From Beverwykella pulmonaria (Eukaryota; Ascomycota; Dothideomycetes; Pleosporales; Melanommataceae): a DNA stretch of 64,000 nt. Positions 35,476-47,491 of the stretch are shown here, one piece after another. The position numbers were made by a program, and so were the translations under genes. The notes below the pieces were generated by a model. The model did no database searches and was not told where the DNA came from. It saw only the letters and a program-made list of their open reading frames with translations. The stretch covers positions 2,402,319-2,466,318 of the forward strand of contig BCHH01000006.1 of assembly GCA_001599595.1 (NCBI GenBank), written 5' to 3'. Within the stretch, counting starts at the first letter, position 1, and every line of letters begins with the position of its first letter.

Positions 35476-36621
35476 CTATAAGACGGCAAACGCACTGCAG
35501 TACGACACGCTGCTATCTCTCAAACTCTCCACCAAGCTACTCCTCTCATACCTCACAAACTTGAACTTGCCCTTCCCCTCACCGGGCTCCGTACACGCCT
35601 CCACGGCCGCCATAAAGACGCCAATGGGGTGTCTACCACAAACCGTGTTCCCCGTGCGCTCGACCTGCCCTAGAAACTTCTGGTGCTCCCCGGTCTCCAC
35701 CGCATCGATGCTCTCATGGTCTACAGCCTCAATGCTCTTGTGGATGGGGTAGTCTCTGGACACCGAACTGCCGGACTTGAGCTGTTGGGCGGCACCGGCC
35801 GGAGGCTGGTAGTACGTATATCGGAAACGGGATCCCCAGTGGCAGAAGTCGGAGCTGATGATGAAGAGGTTGGCGCGGTCGGACAGGTAGGGCGCGAGGA
35901 GCTTGCCGTATTTGAGCTCAGTTGAGGGACTTGTGTTTCCGATCATGATCGGGACGAGGGGTGGGAATGGAGAGGAGGTGGCATGGCTACATTGGGCGTC
36001 AGTCCTGGCATGGTGTGAAGAAAGACCGGGAGACGAACAGTGAGAGCATCTTGTAGATGTATGGAAGGTGCATCTCCAAGCTATGCTCCTCCTCATCGAT
36101 GGACCGCGACATAATCTCTAGATCCCATTCTTTTGCTATCTTGCCCACAGTCTCCTTGTCTATGTCTAGATTGCCAAGCGGAGTGCGGTATACATCCAGG
36201 CCGGTGGTCGCGGCGCCGGAGAGGTAGTAATGGTGGGAGGGACCGATTAGGAAGATGCGCTTGCTATTAACACCTGTTAGTCTGATGATGCTGATATGGT
36301 AAGTTCGGACGCGCACGCATTTGACCAGTCCATGCTCTTATAGGCCCACGCAGCTGCAGGCCCGGAATACGAGTATCCAGCATGCCTGCGTGCACATGAG
36401 CCTCATATATTTCTTAGCATGTTGACCATAGTAGCCTACGGTGCAATAATAGCTCTGGCGCCCGTCGTCGGTATAGACACGGCTCCATCCTGCGATGAGA
36501 CAGTGCCTATTGGGATAGTGGAATCGGGAACGGCAGCCAGGAAGCCATCGAGCTGGTCAGAGAGCTTCTTTTTGTCGTCGAGGTACCATGAGCCGGCGTG
36601 AGAAGCTTGGCGGGAAGGCAT
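35476..36621 (-). CDS. MEMO1 family protein
   Basis: Exons 36621-36440, 36385-36317, 36263-36039 and 35986-35476 give 328 residues (human MEMO1 has 297). The family landmarks appear in order: RQASHAGSWY at the start, PHAGYSYSGP across the first junction, KRIFLIGPSHHYY, EEHSLEMHLPYIYKML, LVPIMIGN and FIISSDFCHWG. The conserved histidines that line the pocket related to class III dioxygenases are all present. Reported roles in yeast and animals concern redox balance, copper and cell motility signalling. The third intron has an unusual GTTCGT donor, but phase and motifs support it. The mature protein should be cytosolic. Confidence 0.9.
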
Positions 36622-37276
36622 TATGCGCTTCTACTAGAGGTGAGGTGTTGTGAGAAGAAGATGTCGACTGAGGCGAGCTGGTGATGTGTACGTATCGCGG
36701 GGTATGTGTTGCGAGCTGTGGCGGGGTACGGGAGCTTCCGAGCCCCTTAGGGGTCAACCCAGACTTGATCCAAGGAGCCAAAGAAAGGCCATGGTCGCAT
36801 ATATTGGCAAACAGCAGGCTGTAATACCGTGAGAGAATTGTCTTTTGAAAATGACCAGTCGAGATGCTTCTACACTGGAATTTACAACCGGGAATCTGCT
36901 TCAGCACAGATGGCTGACTGACGCATGCGATTTATTGGATCATGTATTTCCTGGGTATTCAAAATATTCAAATAGCTTTGGAATTGCACAAGCAAGCTTA
37001 TATTTTATTTTTACTCCAAGTTGTGGTGGTTGCGAGCCCAAAGGTTGCAAACCCCGGTCCGCTCGCCAAACGCGCTCGCGTCCCAGCATCGCGTTCGCGG
37101 TCCCGCCTCCGCATTTCATCACCCACCAAATCTAAATCATCCCAACAGTCTCGCTTCCACATCAACTCCCACACCCCCATCCATCTATCTCGTCCACACC
37201 GCAACCTCATTACCATACCATACCACACCACACCACCACACCATACCATACCATACCATACCATACCACATCAGCA
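36622..37276. other. Divergent promoter region with CCATA microsatellite
   Basis: Lies between the start codons of the MEMO1 homologue and the CxxC protein. A degenerate CCATA/CCACA repeat occupies about 37210-37270, immediately upstream of the plus-strand start codon. Confidence 0.6.
37208..37272. repeat. CCATA pentanucleotide microsatellite
   Basis: Repeated CCATA units interrupted by CCACA and CCACC in the leader of the following gene, ending 5 bp before its ATG. Confidence 0.85.
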
Positions 37277-38067
37277 ATGGGCTTCAAACGCAAGCGCTCA
37301 GCAGACGACTCTCCGCGCTCCATCTCCAGCTACGGAGGCTTCACGTCAACTCCCGAGGCCTTATCCCCAACCCCCCTTGCAGACAACGGGGGCGCCATGG
37401 ACATCGACACTACATCTACATCTACACCGCGCCTCAACTTCGACTTTGGAAGCCGCAGCTGGGGCCTCCGCGTCACGCGCGTCGATGGGTCGGACCTGGG
37501 GTGTCGGACGCGGAAGCGGTTTAGAGATAATCGGCCGGATGAGAGGGCTATCCATGGTACGTACTTCCTCTCCACGCCCTCTCCTTCCATTCCATCCGTC
37601 TTTATATGGGGAATTGTCTGACTTGTTGAACAGAGAAGACAATGCACCTCCTCTTCTCCGCACAGCGCCACGGCGCCAACCCTCCTCCTCCACCCATCAC
37701 CTTCGCCAACCCTACACCCGCCCCTCTTCCGCCCAGCAAACCACAAAAGTCCACCCTGCACAGCTTCTGGAACCTCCCAGCACCGCCCGTAACGATCCAG
37801 CCGCCTACACCCACACCCCCGAACACCTTCCCGCCCCCAGCACAACAGTCGGGCCCTCACTGCGAAGACTGCGACGCCCGGTTGTACAGCTCAGATGACA
37901 TGGACGTCGACATGGGCATGGAGATGGCTGGCGGCAGTTCGGCACAGAATGCCTTTGCGTGTAATGATTGCGGACGCAGTATTTGCGGGACGTGTGCAGT
38001 TGTGTCGAGGACGAGGCATTGCTTGCAGTGTGCTACTACGGGGCGCAATTCGAGACGGTGGTGGTAG
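37277..38067 (+). CDS. CxxC zinc-binding-like nuclear protein, hypothetical
   Basis: Exons 37277-37556 and 37634-38067 give 237 residues. The start MGFKRKRSADDSPRS carries a basic nuclear-localisation-like KRKR. A proline-rich middle (about 100-165) precedes a cysteine module: HCEDCDARL, then ACNDCGRSICGTCAVVSRTRHCLQC, i.e. four CxxC pairs that can hold two zinc ions, ending in RNSRRWW. The module resembles small zinc ribbons or B-box-like clusters, but I cannot name the family. Predicted to be nuclear by the basic start; function unknown. Confidence 0.8.
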
Positions 38068-38464
38068 GGCGGGGTAGGGTTGTGTTCTAGGAGTGTTCAA
38101 TGGTGTACAGGGTGAAGGAATCGCGTTGTATTCTCGGTCCAGATGGGATAGGATGGTTTGGCGTGGCGTTATGGGATATGGCATGATACCGGTTTGGATG
38201 ATGCGCCATCCCACAGCAAGGCGTTGGGTACTGATACGTGTATATCAGCTTTTGTTTTTACAGCGTTCTTACTGCAATTAAGGGTTGGAAGTTGAATACT
38301 CTGACACGATTTGTTGAGCAATTTTTCTTCTACATGCATACCGTCTAAGTCCTTTATTCTTGACAACATAATTCAACACCAGGCCTTCTTGATATTCTAT
38401 CTCTAAACGTCTCGTGAACATGCAAATCTTGAACCTCAAAGACAAGCCCAAAGTTGAGCACTAC
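38068..38464. other. Intergenic region between convergent genes
   Basis: 3' flanks of the CxxC protein gene and the acyl-CoA synthetase gene. Nothing recognised. Confidence 0.5.
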
Positions 38465-40408
38465 TCATACACTCCCATTCAACCCCACAACCCCATTACC
38501 AACCACCGAATCCGCCCCCTCCCCCCAAATCTCCCTAACTAAGCTCTTCTTATCCACCTTCCCCATTGCATTCCTCTTAATAGCATCCACAATCTTCAGC
38601 TCCTGCGGAATCTTATAACTCACCAGCCTCTCCTTCAGCGCCCTCCTCATATCGAGTCCACTCCACGCCCTCCCCCCCTTGCCCGCCGTCCTCCCATTCT
38701 CTGATAGCACTACCACCGCAGCGACTTTCTGGCCCCAGGCTTCCGATGCAAGGCCCACTACTGCGACCTCACTGACCTGCGGTAAGGAGAGCATTTCACG
38801 CTCTATCTCCAGTGCAGAGACTTTCTCGCCGCCCGTCTTGAAGATGTCGGAGGATTGACGGCCCAGGATGAAGTATGCGGGGCCTCTGGTCCATGGCTGG
38901 CCTGGCGTAGAGGTGTTCTTTTCTGCGCTGGAGATATACCGGCGGATGGCTACGTCGCCTGTCTTGAACCATTTCCCTTGTCCGTCTTCGCCTTCAACAA
39001 ATTCCTTGGCAGTAGCCTCGGGATTGCGCCAGTACTCTTTGAAGATTGTAGGGCCACGGAGTTGGATCTGGCCTAGGACCTCAGGAGAGCAATCTGTAGT
39101 CTCTGCCTCTGAGTCTTCTTTTATGATTTCTCCGGTCTCGATATTCGCGAGCCGGACTTGGACGGAGGGTAAGGGCCAGCCGACTGATCCGTCAATGCGG
39201 TCCGCAAATGAAAGACCACACGATAGCGCCATTCCCACTTCTGTCATGCCGTAGCGCTCGAGGAGCACGTTTCCCCCGCTGAGGTCTGTCCAGGCGGATT
39301 TCACTGGGGTTGGGAGCGCGGCGGAGCCGGAGATGTTGAGGCGCATGTTGGAGGGGTTGAGGGCAAGTTTGGTGGCGGCTTGGAGTTCTGGGGTGAGTGA
39401 CGAGTGTGAAGAGAGGAGGCGTGTGTAGATTGTCGGGACTACAGTGAGGAATGTTATTGGTTTCTTCGAGGGATCGGGGTCGGGGAGGAAAGGCGCGGCG
39501 AGGCGCTCCCAAACAGCGGTTGCGTTGAAGGGGAACTGGAACTCGATTGTGCTGCCCGCGAAGAGAGGTGTCAGAAGCGCGTTGACGGTGCCGTGAATGT
39601 GGTGTAGAGGAAGGACGTGGAGAAGATGATCCTTGTTGCTGTACTCCCACGCTTCGAGCAGCGACATCGACTGTGCTGTGAGCACTGCTTGCGGGAGTAC
39701 AACGCCTTTTGGGCGATTGGTAGTTCCAGATGTGTACAGCATCATACCTCCTTTGTCGCTCGCCGGGTCTTCCAGAGTGACGTAGTCGTCGGTCCTTCCC
39801 AGCATTATCTTGTCCTGCTTATAGTGTATCGGGTTAGTCTCCATGCCCTCCTTTAGCACTTCCTCTGCTTGTTTCTGGAACTTTTCCGAGGAGAGAAGCA
39901 CGAGGGATTCGCTCTGGTTAAGAATATATCTTAGTTCGTGGGCGGGGAACGCTGGCGAGAGCGGGACGGCAATGGCATGCGAGGCGAGAATCGACAGTAA
40001 CGTCACTGTCATTCAGTTAATATCATTTCTCCCCAAATACAGAAATTGTAGGGTGGAAATCAATTGCGCACCTACATAGTCATACCCGTTTTCCACCAGA
40101 AACGCTATCCTCTCTCCCTCCGCACTCTTCCCATTTGTGTTATGCTGCAGCTTATCCTTTGCAGCTGCAATGTCGTTCACTAGCTCCCCATACGTAAATG
40201 CCCGTCCTGACAGCGAATGGATGACCGCTGTCGACGCTGCGTCATGTTTCTTGAGAGCCTCGAAGATGGGAAGACGGGGCAGTGTAGACGCCATTCTGAA
40301 TCTGTTTCTGAACGCTGGAAATGCAATTGACGGAGCGCGAGCGCAACTGAGTGACGATGCGTATTTGTTGAAGGTGAGAGTGCGAGAGAAGAAACTTCGC
40401 GCCCACAT
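38465..40408 (-). CDS. AMP-forming acyl-CoA synthetase, malonyl-CoA synthetase (ACSF3)-like
   Basis: Exons 40408-40072 and 40005-38465 (66-bp intron) give 625 residues. The adenylate-forming signature is present: P-loop YTSGTTNRPKG, HHIHG, ERYGMTEVG, TGDVAIR and the C-terminal GRQSSDIFKTGGEKVSALEIE hinge followed by the catalytic Lys in GKVDKKSLV. The hinge and overall layout are closest to ACSF3/MatB malonyl-CoA synthetases, which make malonyl-CoA from malonate. The N-terminus MWARSFFSRTLTF is a likely mitochondrial presequence. A second ATG at residue 39 (MASTLPRLPIF) starts right before the conserved core and could give a cytosolic form. No peroxisomal tail (ends GLNGSV). Divergent to the BolA gene, 395 bp apart. 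Confidence 0.85.
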
Positions 40409-40803
40409 TACGGGCCTGGTCAGGATAAATCTGAGGCTCGGGATGCAGGCTCTCTCCGGGGTTCGGTCGGTGGGGTTGCTCGTTCTCCGGGTCAGCTCAG
40501 ACGGTTAAACATTCCGATGGTGCATGGGGCATCATGGATGTCACATCCCCTGGTTATCACTGTAAAGCTGTAGCGTAATTTCGGCAATCGGGAGACGGCA
40601 GTTTGGAGGGCTTTGACGTTGGCGTTAGCATTCAATTGGCGTTTGAACAAAACTCAGATCTTTCGCACTTTCCCGAGCTCGGTCTTGGCGCTCGGCTCGG
40701 GTTGCAAGTGTACACAAAACACCACGACTTGCATCACGAACTCCGGTTCTAGCTTTCTGTTCCATCAGTAATAAGTCCCAACCACAAGCCTCTGTGTATT
40801 TCT
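40409..40803. promoter_or_regulatory. Shared upstream region of acyl-CoA synthetase and BolA genes
   Basis: 395 bp between divergent start codons of two genes with predicted mitochondrial products. No specific site identified. Confidence 0.4.
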
Positions 40804-41447
40804 ATGTTCCGCACCCGAGCGACCATCGCCGGAAAGCGCTTCATATCCGCCATGTCGCAGTCGATGACCCCGATGGAGGACGCCATGCGAGCCAAGGTAA
40901 TCTTCTAGACATACTTGCCTTTCTTTGCACACTCAAATATATAAACTCGCTGTGGAGAGAAGAACTAATGATTGTACAGATCACTAAAGCACTGAAGCCG
41001 ACAACGCTGGAGATCTTCAACGACTCGCATCTGCATTCGCATCATAAGGCTATGGAGGGGGTTACTAGCAAAGAGGTAGGTACACATCTCACTCCCCAAA
41101 TGTTACATGGTTTTGACGTAGTTATTTGTTACTGGCAATCAAATCACTATTTCTGTTACAAACAAAGAAACAAGTCAAACATGCTAACGTCCATAGACGC
41201 ATTTCCGGTACTCCTCAGCCAGCCATGTAGTTCCCACCTCAACAACAAGCTGACATCTCATTTCTTCCCTAGCGTTGTCATAACTTCACCCGCCTTCCAG
41301 TCCAAAACCCTCCTCGCCCGCCAACGCATGGTCAACACCCTCCTGAAAGAAGAACTCGCGCGCGAAGGCGGGATCCACGCGCTCCAACTCAAGACGCGGA
41401 CGCCAGAAGAAGAAGAAAAACTAAAGGTGAAGGAGGCGCCTCAATGA
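40804..41447 (+). CDS. Mitochondrial BolA-like protein
   Basis: Four exons: 40804-40896, 40980-41075, 41197-41207 and 41273-41447, giving 124 residues. The third exon is only 11 nt and encodes THFR with the last codon split; without it the conserved BolA core cannot be read. The core has LEIFNDSHLHSHH, THFRVVITSPAF, RQRMVNTLL and IHALQLKTRTPEEE. BolA proteins pair with monothiol glutaredoxins and help deliver iron-sulphur clusters. The N-terminus MFRTRATIAGKRFISAM is Arg-rich and suits mitochondrial import, so this is likely the Bol1/Bol3-type protein. The invariant histidine in the core is kept. Confidence 0.9.
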
Positions 41448-42611
41448 GAAGAGGAGAAGGGGAGATGCGGTAGGGGATACGTAGTAGTAAGAGAGGGAGA
41501 GAGCAGTGGTGTGTGTGTAAGAAGTAAGACAGATGCCCAGTGATAAGTGCGATATCATTGTGACGATAAGACGAGAAATCTTGACTCACCGGATGTTCTA
41601 TGTCTGAGCGTGGTACTTCATATGCAGAGTGAACTCAAATCTAAATATTTCCGAGCCCGAAGCACAAGCAGGCTCGTCCCCAGCATGTATTTTTATTCCA
41701 CATCCCCAGTTTGTGTGCACGGGTATCTACCCTACATATGCTACCGCACGTGGGAACCTACAATATCGGAATCACAAATTCACTGCACATTGAAAGCTTC
41801 GAAGTGGTGCCTATAACGCGATAAAATTCTCTGCTAACCAGCAATGGCAACAGAAGCCGACGGAAATACCAAGACTTGGTCAACAATGTCTACACAACAC
41901 AACCCTGTAAAAAATATAAAGTACAATCAAGTCAATCTCATGCCTGCAACACCACACCGCCCTCGAAACGCGCTCGACCCCAAATAAACACCATATCGAG
42001 CCATGTCTCAGCCCACCAACGCCCCGTCGCATACCCTTGATGACGCACATGGGAAAGCGGCGCTTGACAACGTGGACGAAGTCTTGGAAAGGCTTGACCA
42101 AGCCGCCAAGCCTCAGCCCACCTCAACCGCCAACCTCCGTCGTCACCATCAAGGCAACCCTGGATCCACACCTCTATCCACAATGACATCGGAAGAGCGA
42201 ATACAAGTACCAAGCTCCGTGCGGGGTCTCTAGGAAAAAAAAAAGGTGCAGATCAGTTCCCGAACCAGTGTTGGAGGATCAAAAACTGCGGGGTCAGCTC
42301 GGCGAGCTCAGGCTGCGTAACACAACAAAGCCATTCTTCAATGACGACGAGCAGCGACGCCCAAGAAAACAATGATCGATGATGATGAGGAGGAATTATA
42401 TTGGATAATTGTATGGTATGGTATTAACGATGAAATGGAAAAGCATGAACAGTAGCGCAGCGGCACGACACGCGCCCGATTGGTGCACAATTGCCGGGGT
42501 AATCTCCGCCGAACGTAACCCAACCCACCAAGAGTAACGATGATCCAACACGCAATTCCAAATCTCCAGAGCTCGAAATGCGGGACGGGATAAGCGACAA
42601 TGGCGTTTAAT
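41448..42611. other. Mostly non-coding stretch around the small ORF
   Basis: Besides the 76-residue ORF at 42003-42233, nothing is recognised. An A-rich run follows that ORF at 42234-42244. Confidence 0.4.
42003..42233 (+). CDS. Small unknown ORF, 76 aa
   Basis: Starts in a reasonable context (ATATCGAGCC before ATG). The first half (DDAHGKAALDNVDEVLERLDQAAK) could be an amphipathic helix; the rest is Ser/Thr/Pro-rich. No family, no signal peptide, no introns needed. Its length alone does not prove coding. Confidence 0.35.
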   Translation: MSQPTNAPSHTLDDAHGKAALDNVDEVLERLDQAAKPQPTSTANLRRHHQGNPGSTPLSTMTSEERIQVPSSVRGL

Positions 42612-43840
42612 TTAAGCGGTGTGTGCAGCCTCGACGTCGGCGTTCTTGCTGCGCAGCTCACGGGCCTTGTCGGACCAGGGGAAATGCGCGACGGGAATGA
42701 CGAAGAAGCTGCAAGCAGTCAGTATAAGAGTCTTGCAGAGCAACGTGCTGCAGTTTGGTAAGGATGACTGACCTGTTGCTATTGTCCGCGATACCAGCGA
42801 GGGCATTATACCACGCGAGGAAGGCAGCGAAAAGCCCAAAGTAACCTCCAGCCTTGATGAGGGACTCTTTGGGGCCTGCAGCATCGTACTGAAGATATCC
42901 GATTCCGAGGAAGAGGAATGCCAAGTCGAGCGTGAAAAACAGCAAGAAGAAGGCCACAGTCGATCGCAGAGTGCAGATGAGGAGAATAGTGGTGAAAATC
43001 CACCACCCCATCAAGTAGAGACCGAAAGAGTTGAGGAAGGGGGCTGCGACTTTGCCGTTTTGTGTGAGTGTCTCCTCGATGGCGAAGCCACCAGGAGTAA
43101 GGATGATGGCGAAGGAGAGCCAGAAGCCGCCGTACGAGGACAGGGCAGTGGCACCGAAGGTGTTGCCAACAGCCATTTCCCTGCCAGATATAAGCTTGTA
43201 GTCAGTGGGAGAATAGCAGTGTCAAACATACCACATGCCTGCGCATAGCTGTACAATACCTCCATAGCCGTACGCAATAGCTACCACGAGGTTGGGGCCC
43301 TTAATCTTAAGCGTTCCGACATTGATCAAGGAAAGGACGAAGGTGGTCAATGCAAAGGCAGAGAGACCGAGCGGAGCTGGATTGGCGAATTTGCGGAATC
43401 TGGGCTCGGGAGCTCTGGGAAAGAATTAAATCGTGTTTTATCGCAGAAAATGCACCATTAAAGTACCTGTAGAGACCAGGTTGGAAATCGCCGCCAAAAG
43501 CTGCCATTCGGGCCTCGGGATCGTTCTCCTTGTAGTGGGCGAGAGGATTACCGCCTGAATTCATGAGTTAAACGATACAGCCTCGCAAAAATGTGTAGGG
43601 AAGAAGACGAACCATAGTCGTAGGGTTTCCTCTCTTTTGTGTGGCCTCCATGATGTCCAGTGTGGTCGACTGCGCTGGTACCGTTGGTGGTGTCAGCAGT
43701 CTGTGGTGGTGTGATGTTAGCGACCGAAGATTTGCCTCCTGGACAACGTGATAATCTGCGAGATTATCTGCGAGATTATCCGCAGCAACCAAAAAAAAAC
43801 ATACAGTTTGCGCGGCCGTGTGTTCTGTAGCAGTAGCCAT
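42612..43840 (-). CDS. acpA: Acetate/ammonium permease, GPR1/FUN34/YaaH family
   Basis: Six exons (43840-43805, 43700-43613, 43554-43467, 43414-43232, 43180-42773, 42708-42612) join in phase to 299 residues. The family motif NPAPLGL starts the first membrane helix; six hydrophobic segments follow (FALTTFVLSLINV, VVAIAYGYGGIVQLCAGMW, FWLSFAIILTP, FGLYLMGWWIFTTILLI, VAFFLLFFTLDLAFLFLGIGY, GGYFGLFAAFLAWYNALAG). The N-terminal tail is His/Gly-rich (DHTGHHGGH). Members such as AcpA of Aspergillus import acetate by proton symport at the plasma membrane. The first two exons are very short, which is usual for fungal members. Confidence 0.92.
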
Positions 43841-46800
43841 TGTGGTTAGGCAAGGATGAAATGGGTATCGAGCTATGTAACGACGAAGTAATCCGATGGC
43901 AAAATCCCGTGCAAGATGGATTCGAGAAGGAGTCCGAGAAAGCTGGGGAAGGAGAGAGCTAACACACCCTCAATCTGGGGAGCGGAGACTGATATATTTG
44001 CAGGTCGACCGGTCCGGGAGCTCTCCACAAACCATGTGTGCCAGAGCCATGCAAGGCTCTAGCTTCAGCCAAGGCGTGGTAATTAGGTCAAAACAAGCCA
44101 TAGAGTGGGCCACTCCAGCGATTTCCCCATCTTACCCCGGCCGGATAAAGCACCAGGGCGCTTATCCAGTGAATTGGCAAGCAGCTTGCCTGCCGTTGCA
44201 TGATATCAACACAAGCCACCTGCGCGATGGATCGGCGCCAGAAGAAGGGTGCCGAGGCCCCGGTCGACCGCGGAACGAAGAATTGTTAGTTGAACGGGTG
44301 CACTAGCCGATCACTTCTCGATGCTCTCATGATTATTACATCTTGCATCTTCCGGCCGTATAGAGAACAAGTGGAGTGCCTTGCCTCGCTGCCGATGTCG
44401 TCGTCGCCGACCAGAACGAGTCAAAAGGGGCGAGATAGACGAGAAGAGCCCCCAACACGAGAAGCACAGGCGTGATAATGACCATCAATCTCGTAACGGT
44501 TTGCTCGAGCCTCAGCAATTAGTGGCATATTCACTGCAGAAAGAATAGATACCCTGGTCAATGGGCCAGGGCCTTCGGAGCAACAAGGCGCGCTGCAGGA
44601 GTTGCTCCAAAGCGTTAGAATTTGTACTCAATAAGTAGCAAATACTCCGCTTTACTAGACTCCTGTAGTCGATGTGCCGCTTCAGGAAATCGTCGATTTT
44701 GATCAATTCCAGTCTGATACCCCTATTAAGGCGTCTGAAGGCTGCCCGCAACTCTCACGATGCGACTAGCTCATTGAGGGTCATTTGCCGGATACAGTGT
44801 GTGCGGGAATAGGACAATTCGCCGCGTAGGCGATGCTCGATGCTCGAATCAGACAGCGGATGATGGCATGCATGTCGGAGGCGTGGGTCAAGCGACGAGG
44901 GCTAAGCTTCGAGACATATCTGGGCGTCAGCCACATATGGTTCCAGGCATTACATAAACATTCCAGCGATCCTGTCTCCATGCACCATCCACCCACCAAA
45001 AGATATTTTCTTTTCAAATCATCGCAAGATTTCAAGTTTCGCAGTCGCTGGTCAACTTTCAAAAGCTCTGCCAAAAACGAGCAGAAGGCGACGGTGGTAT
45101 CATGGGCGTCCCTGGGATTACAACTCACACGCCACGCGGGCGCAGCGTCTCCGAACCTCACCTGAGCCTGTGACAGGCCGCCCGCTCTGCATTGCTGTTG
45201 CTACTCGGGCCAGCGGGAGCAGTCGTCAGCATCGCGATCTTTGCCCTTGCTTTAGCTCTCCTCAGTTTCATGGCGCTGGGGCAGGGCGAACGCTGCTATC
45301 CGTACTGTCGGCAGCCGTCCAGACCCTCTCGGCGATTTCAGTTTGAAGTCCTCCGTCTCTCCATGTCTTGTGGACAGCATCAACGTCTTCACAAGGAAGA
45401 CAACCATGAAGTGAATTACGTACACCTCTCGTATTGCCTAGCGCGCTTACTTCGGATATTGATTGGACTTCCGCGGCAGTGGTTCTGCAAAGTTCTGCAT
45501 GGATTTGTTGACGTCTAGAGCTTCAACGGTCAACCACGCAGGGTTGCTCCCGACATTCAGGCTAATTTGAACATGCAGTCAACCACCAAGATTGACGCGA
45601 GGAATACTTCCACGAGGTTGCTTTACGTGCGTCCACTAGTCGACTTCGTGCCGCAGTAGCGCAACCCTTGCGAGAGAACTTGTTGAGGGCCGGACTTAAG
45701 TACTGTGGACTTTGAGAGTAGTGAGAACGCAGTCTGACAGACTGCGTTTAGCCGTGGATTCGAAGCAATATGGCGATGCAGCCCTAGGAAACCCTCGCAT
45801 ACGCAGGTTGTCACATCTCGTTGTTGAGTCGTTGCAGACCCCTTAACTTGATGTCGAAGGATTAATCCTTCACGCTGTGTGCAAATCGGTGACATTCAGG
45901 CGCTGGAGACGTCCCGTCCTTCCGAGACGTGAGTCGCATCTCACTTGTAGACGAGAAGGCTTGATTGCATGCCCATATTTGGCAGTGAACGCATTCGAAG
46001 ACGCTACGAAGGTTCCATGCTTCGTTCACGATGGACCCTTCCAACCCGCCGACCAGAATCAACACGATCCAGCTTTGCGGGATCAACTCATCGCCACCTT
46101 CAGCAAGGTTGGTGCCCCTCTTTTGACCTGTTGGAAGCGCGCACTGATGATGAGATCGGCGGGGTGTGCCAGCCTGCTGAGCTGAGCTGTTCCCTCCTTA
46201 CGGTTCCTGCGCGTTGCAATCAAAATTGATTGGACATGCATCAGCCGGCTCTACGAGCTCACTCGTTGCGTACTAGAATGTATTCTCGGAAGATTCGCTC
46301 AATGGCCTGGTCTTCAGAGGTATCACTTTGATTCTGATTGGAATTTTTGGAGATCTCGACGTATTCTGGGAAAGGACACAAGCGTCACTGTTCAGAATAT
46401 GGTCTAGTTGCTGACACGGAACGAAACATGGAACAAAACATGGAAGATCCGTGGAGCGCGTTCAACGAAATCCGGGGGCTTCACCTTGCCTGTGGAGACC
46501 TTCTCCACAGATCCCTCGCTATCGGAAACGATGGTCGCATGACCGAGAAGCTTCCAGGATGGCTGCGAACGCTTCGAAGTGCGAGGAGCGCGTTACCCTG
46601 TAATTTGGTAGTGTACGTACAAAAGCAGGCACTGCCCTACGATTCACGAAACGTGAACACAACCAACCGCAAAGATCAGACGATGCTCTAGGAAGGTTTT
46701 TCTCGGCAGGCTGGGATTTTGCAGGCCAAGTCCTCGTCAACATGATTCAAAAGTCCCTCGGTTTGCCCCTCGAAACTCCTCACCTGGGCAGCAGACATTC

Positions 46801-47491
46801 CACCATCTCGTGTCTTCGATGCGTTCCTTGAGCCCTCTTCCGACGTGTTCCGCTAATCCTCTCGTCCGCTCAAAGGTCTTGAATATAGGTGGAGTGATGT
46901 CGTTCGACTTGAGGCGGGTGGCGTTTCTTGGAGAATCCTGCCGTTCTTGGTACACTTGGTACCTTGGGCACGCTACTTGGCGCCTTTCCTGCAGCTGATC
47001 GACGTCGGCAGACTGATGGCGCTAGAATACCCCGAAGAAGTGACGCGCTATCGCGGTCAACCTTCTAGAAGAGCTTCATGGAAGAAGTTCGCGATGTGTT
47101 CGTGGTGTTGCAGGGCAATTTGTGGGGAAGGCCACTTTACGTAAACGAACGCTGATCAACACCAACTGTGGGGAAGCTGCGATCCTTCGATTCAGAGCTC
47201 CGCCTCAACGAGGCCGCGCGTAGCTTGAGCTTCTCAACCTCCCCCACCTTGTCCAATGCTCAGGTAGACGCACCATCTTCCTCACGATCAGTTTCGCATG
47301 TAGGCGTGTCGTTAACAATCGCATCCTCGAACAACATTTCGCTCTTGCTGCCTGGTAGGCGCTCATTGTCAGCTGCGCAACAGCTTGGCAACGCTCGTCC
47401 CTCGCTTCAGGCACCCCTCCCCTTCGAGTTCATCACGTACGCAAAGAGCTTACCATCTCCTCCCAGAGCTCACCCAGCACCAACAGCAATC
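43841..47491. other. 3.65-kb region without recognisable genes
   Basis: Not strikingly AT-rich, yet both strands hold only short frames (longest about 126 residues) that overlap each other and show no motif. It contains a 23-nt near-perfect palindrome at 45726-45748. Decayed genes or a non-coding RNA locus are possible; neither can be shown from sequence. The frame of the next gene is open upstream to 47168 but without ATG. Confidence 0.5.
45726..45748. repeat. Palindrome with 11-bp arms and 1-nt centre
   Basis: Arms AACGCAGTCTG and CAGACTGCGTT are exact reverse complements around a single A. Confidence 0.85.
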
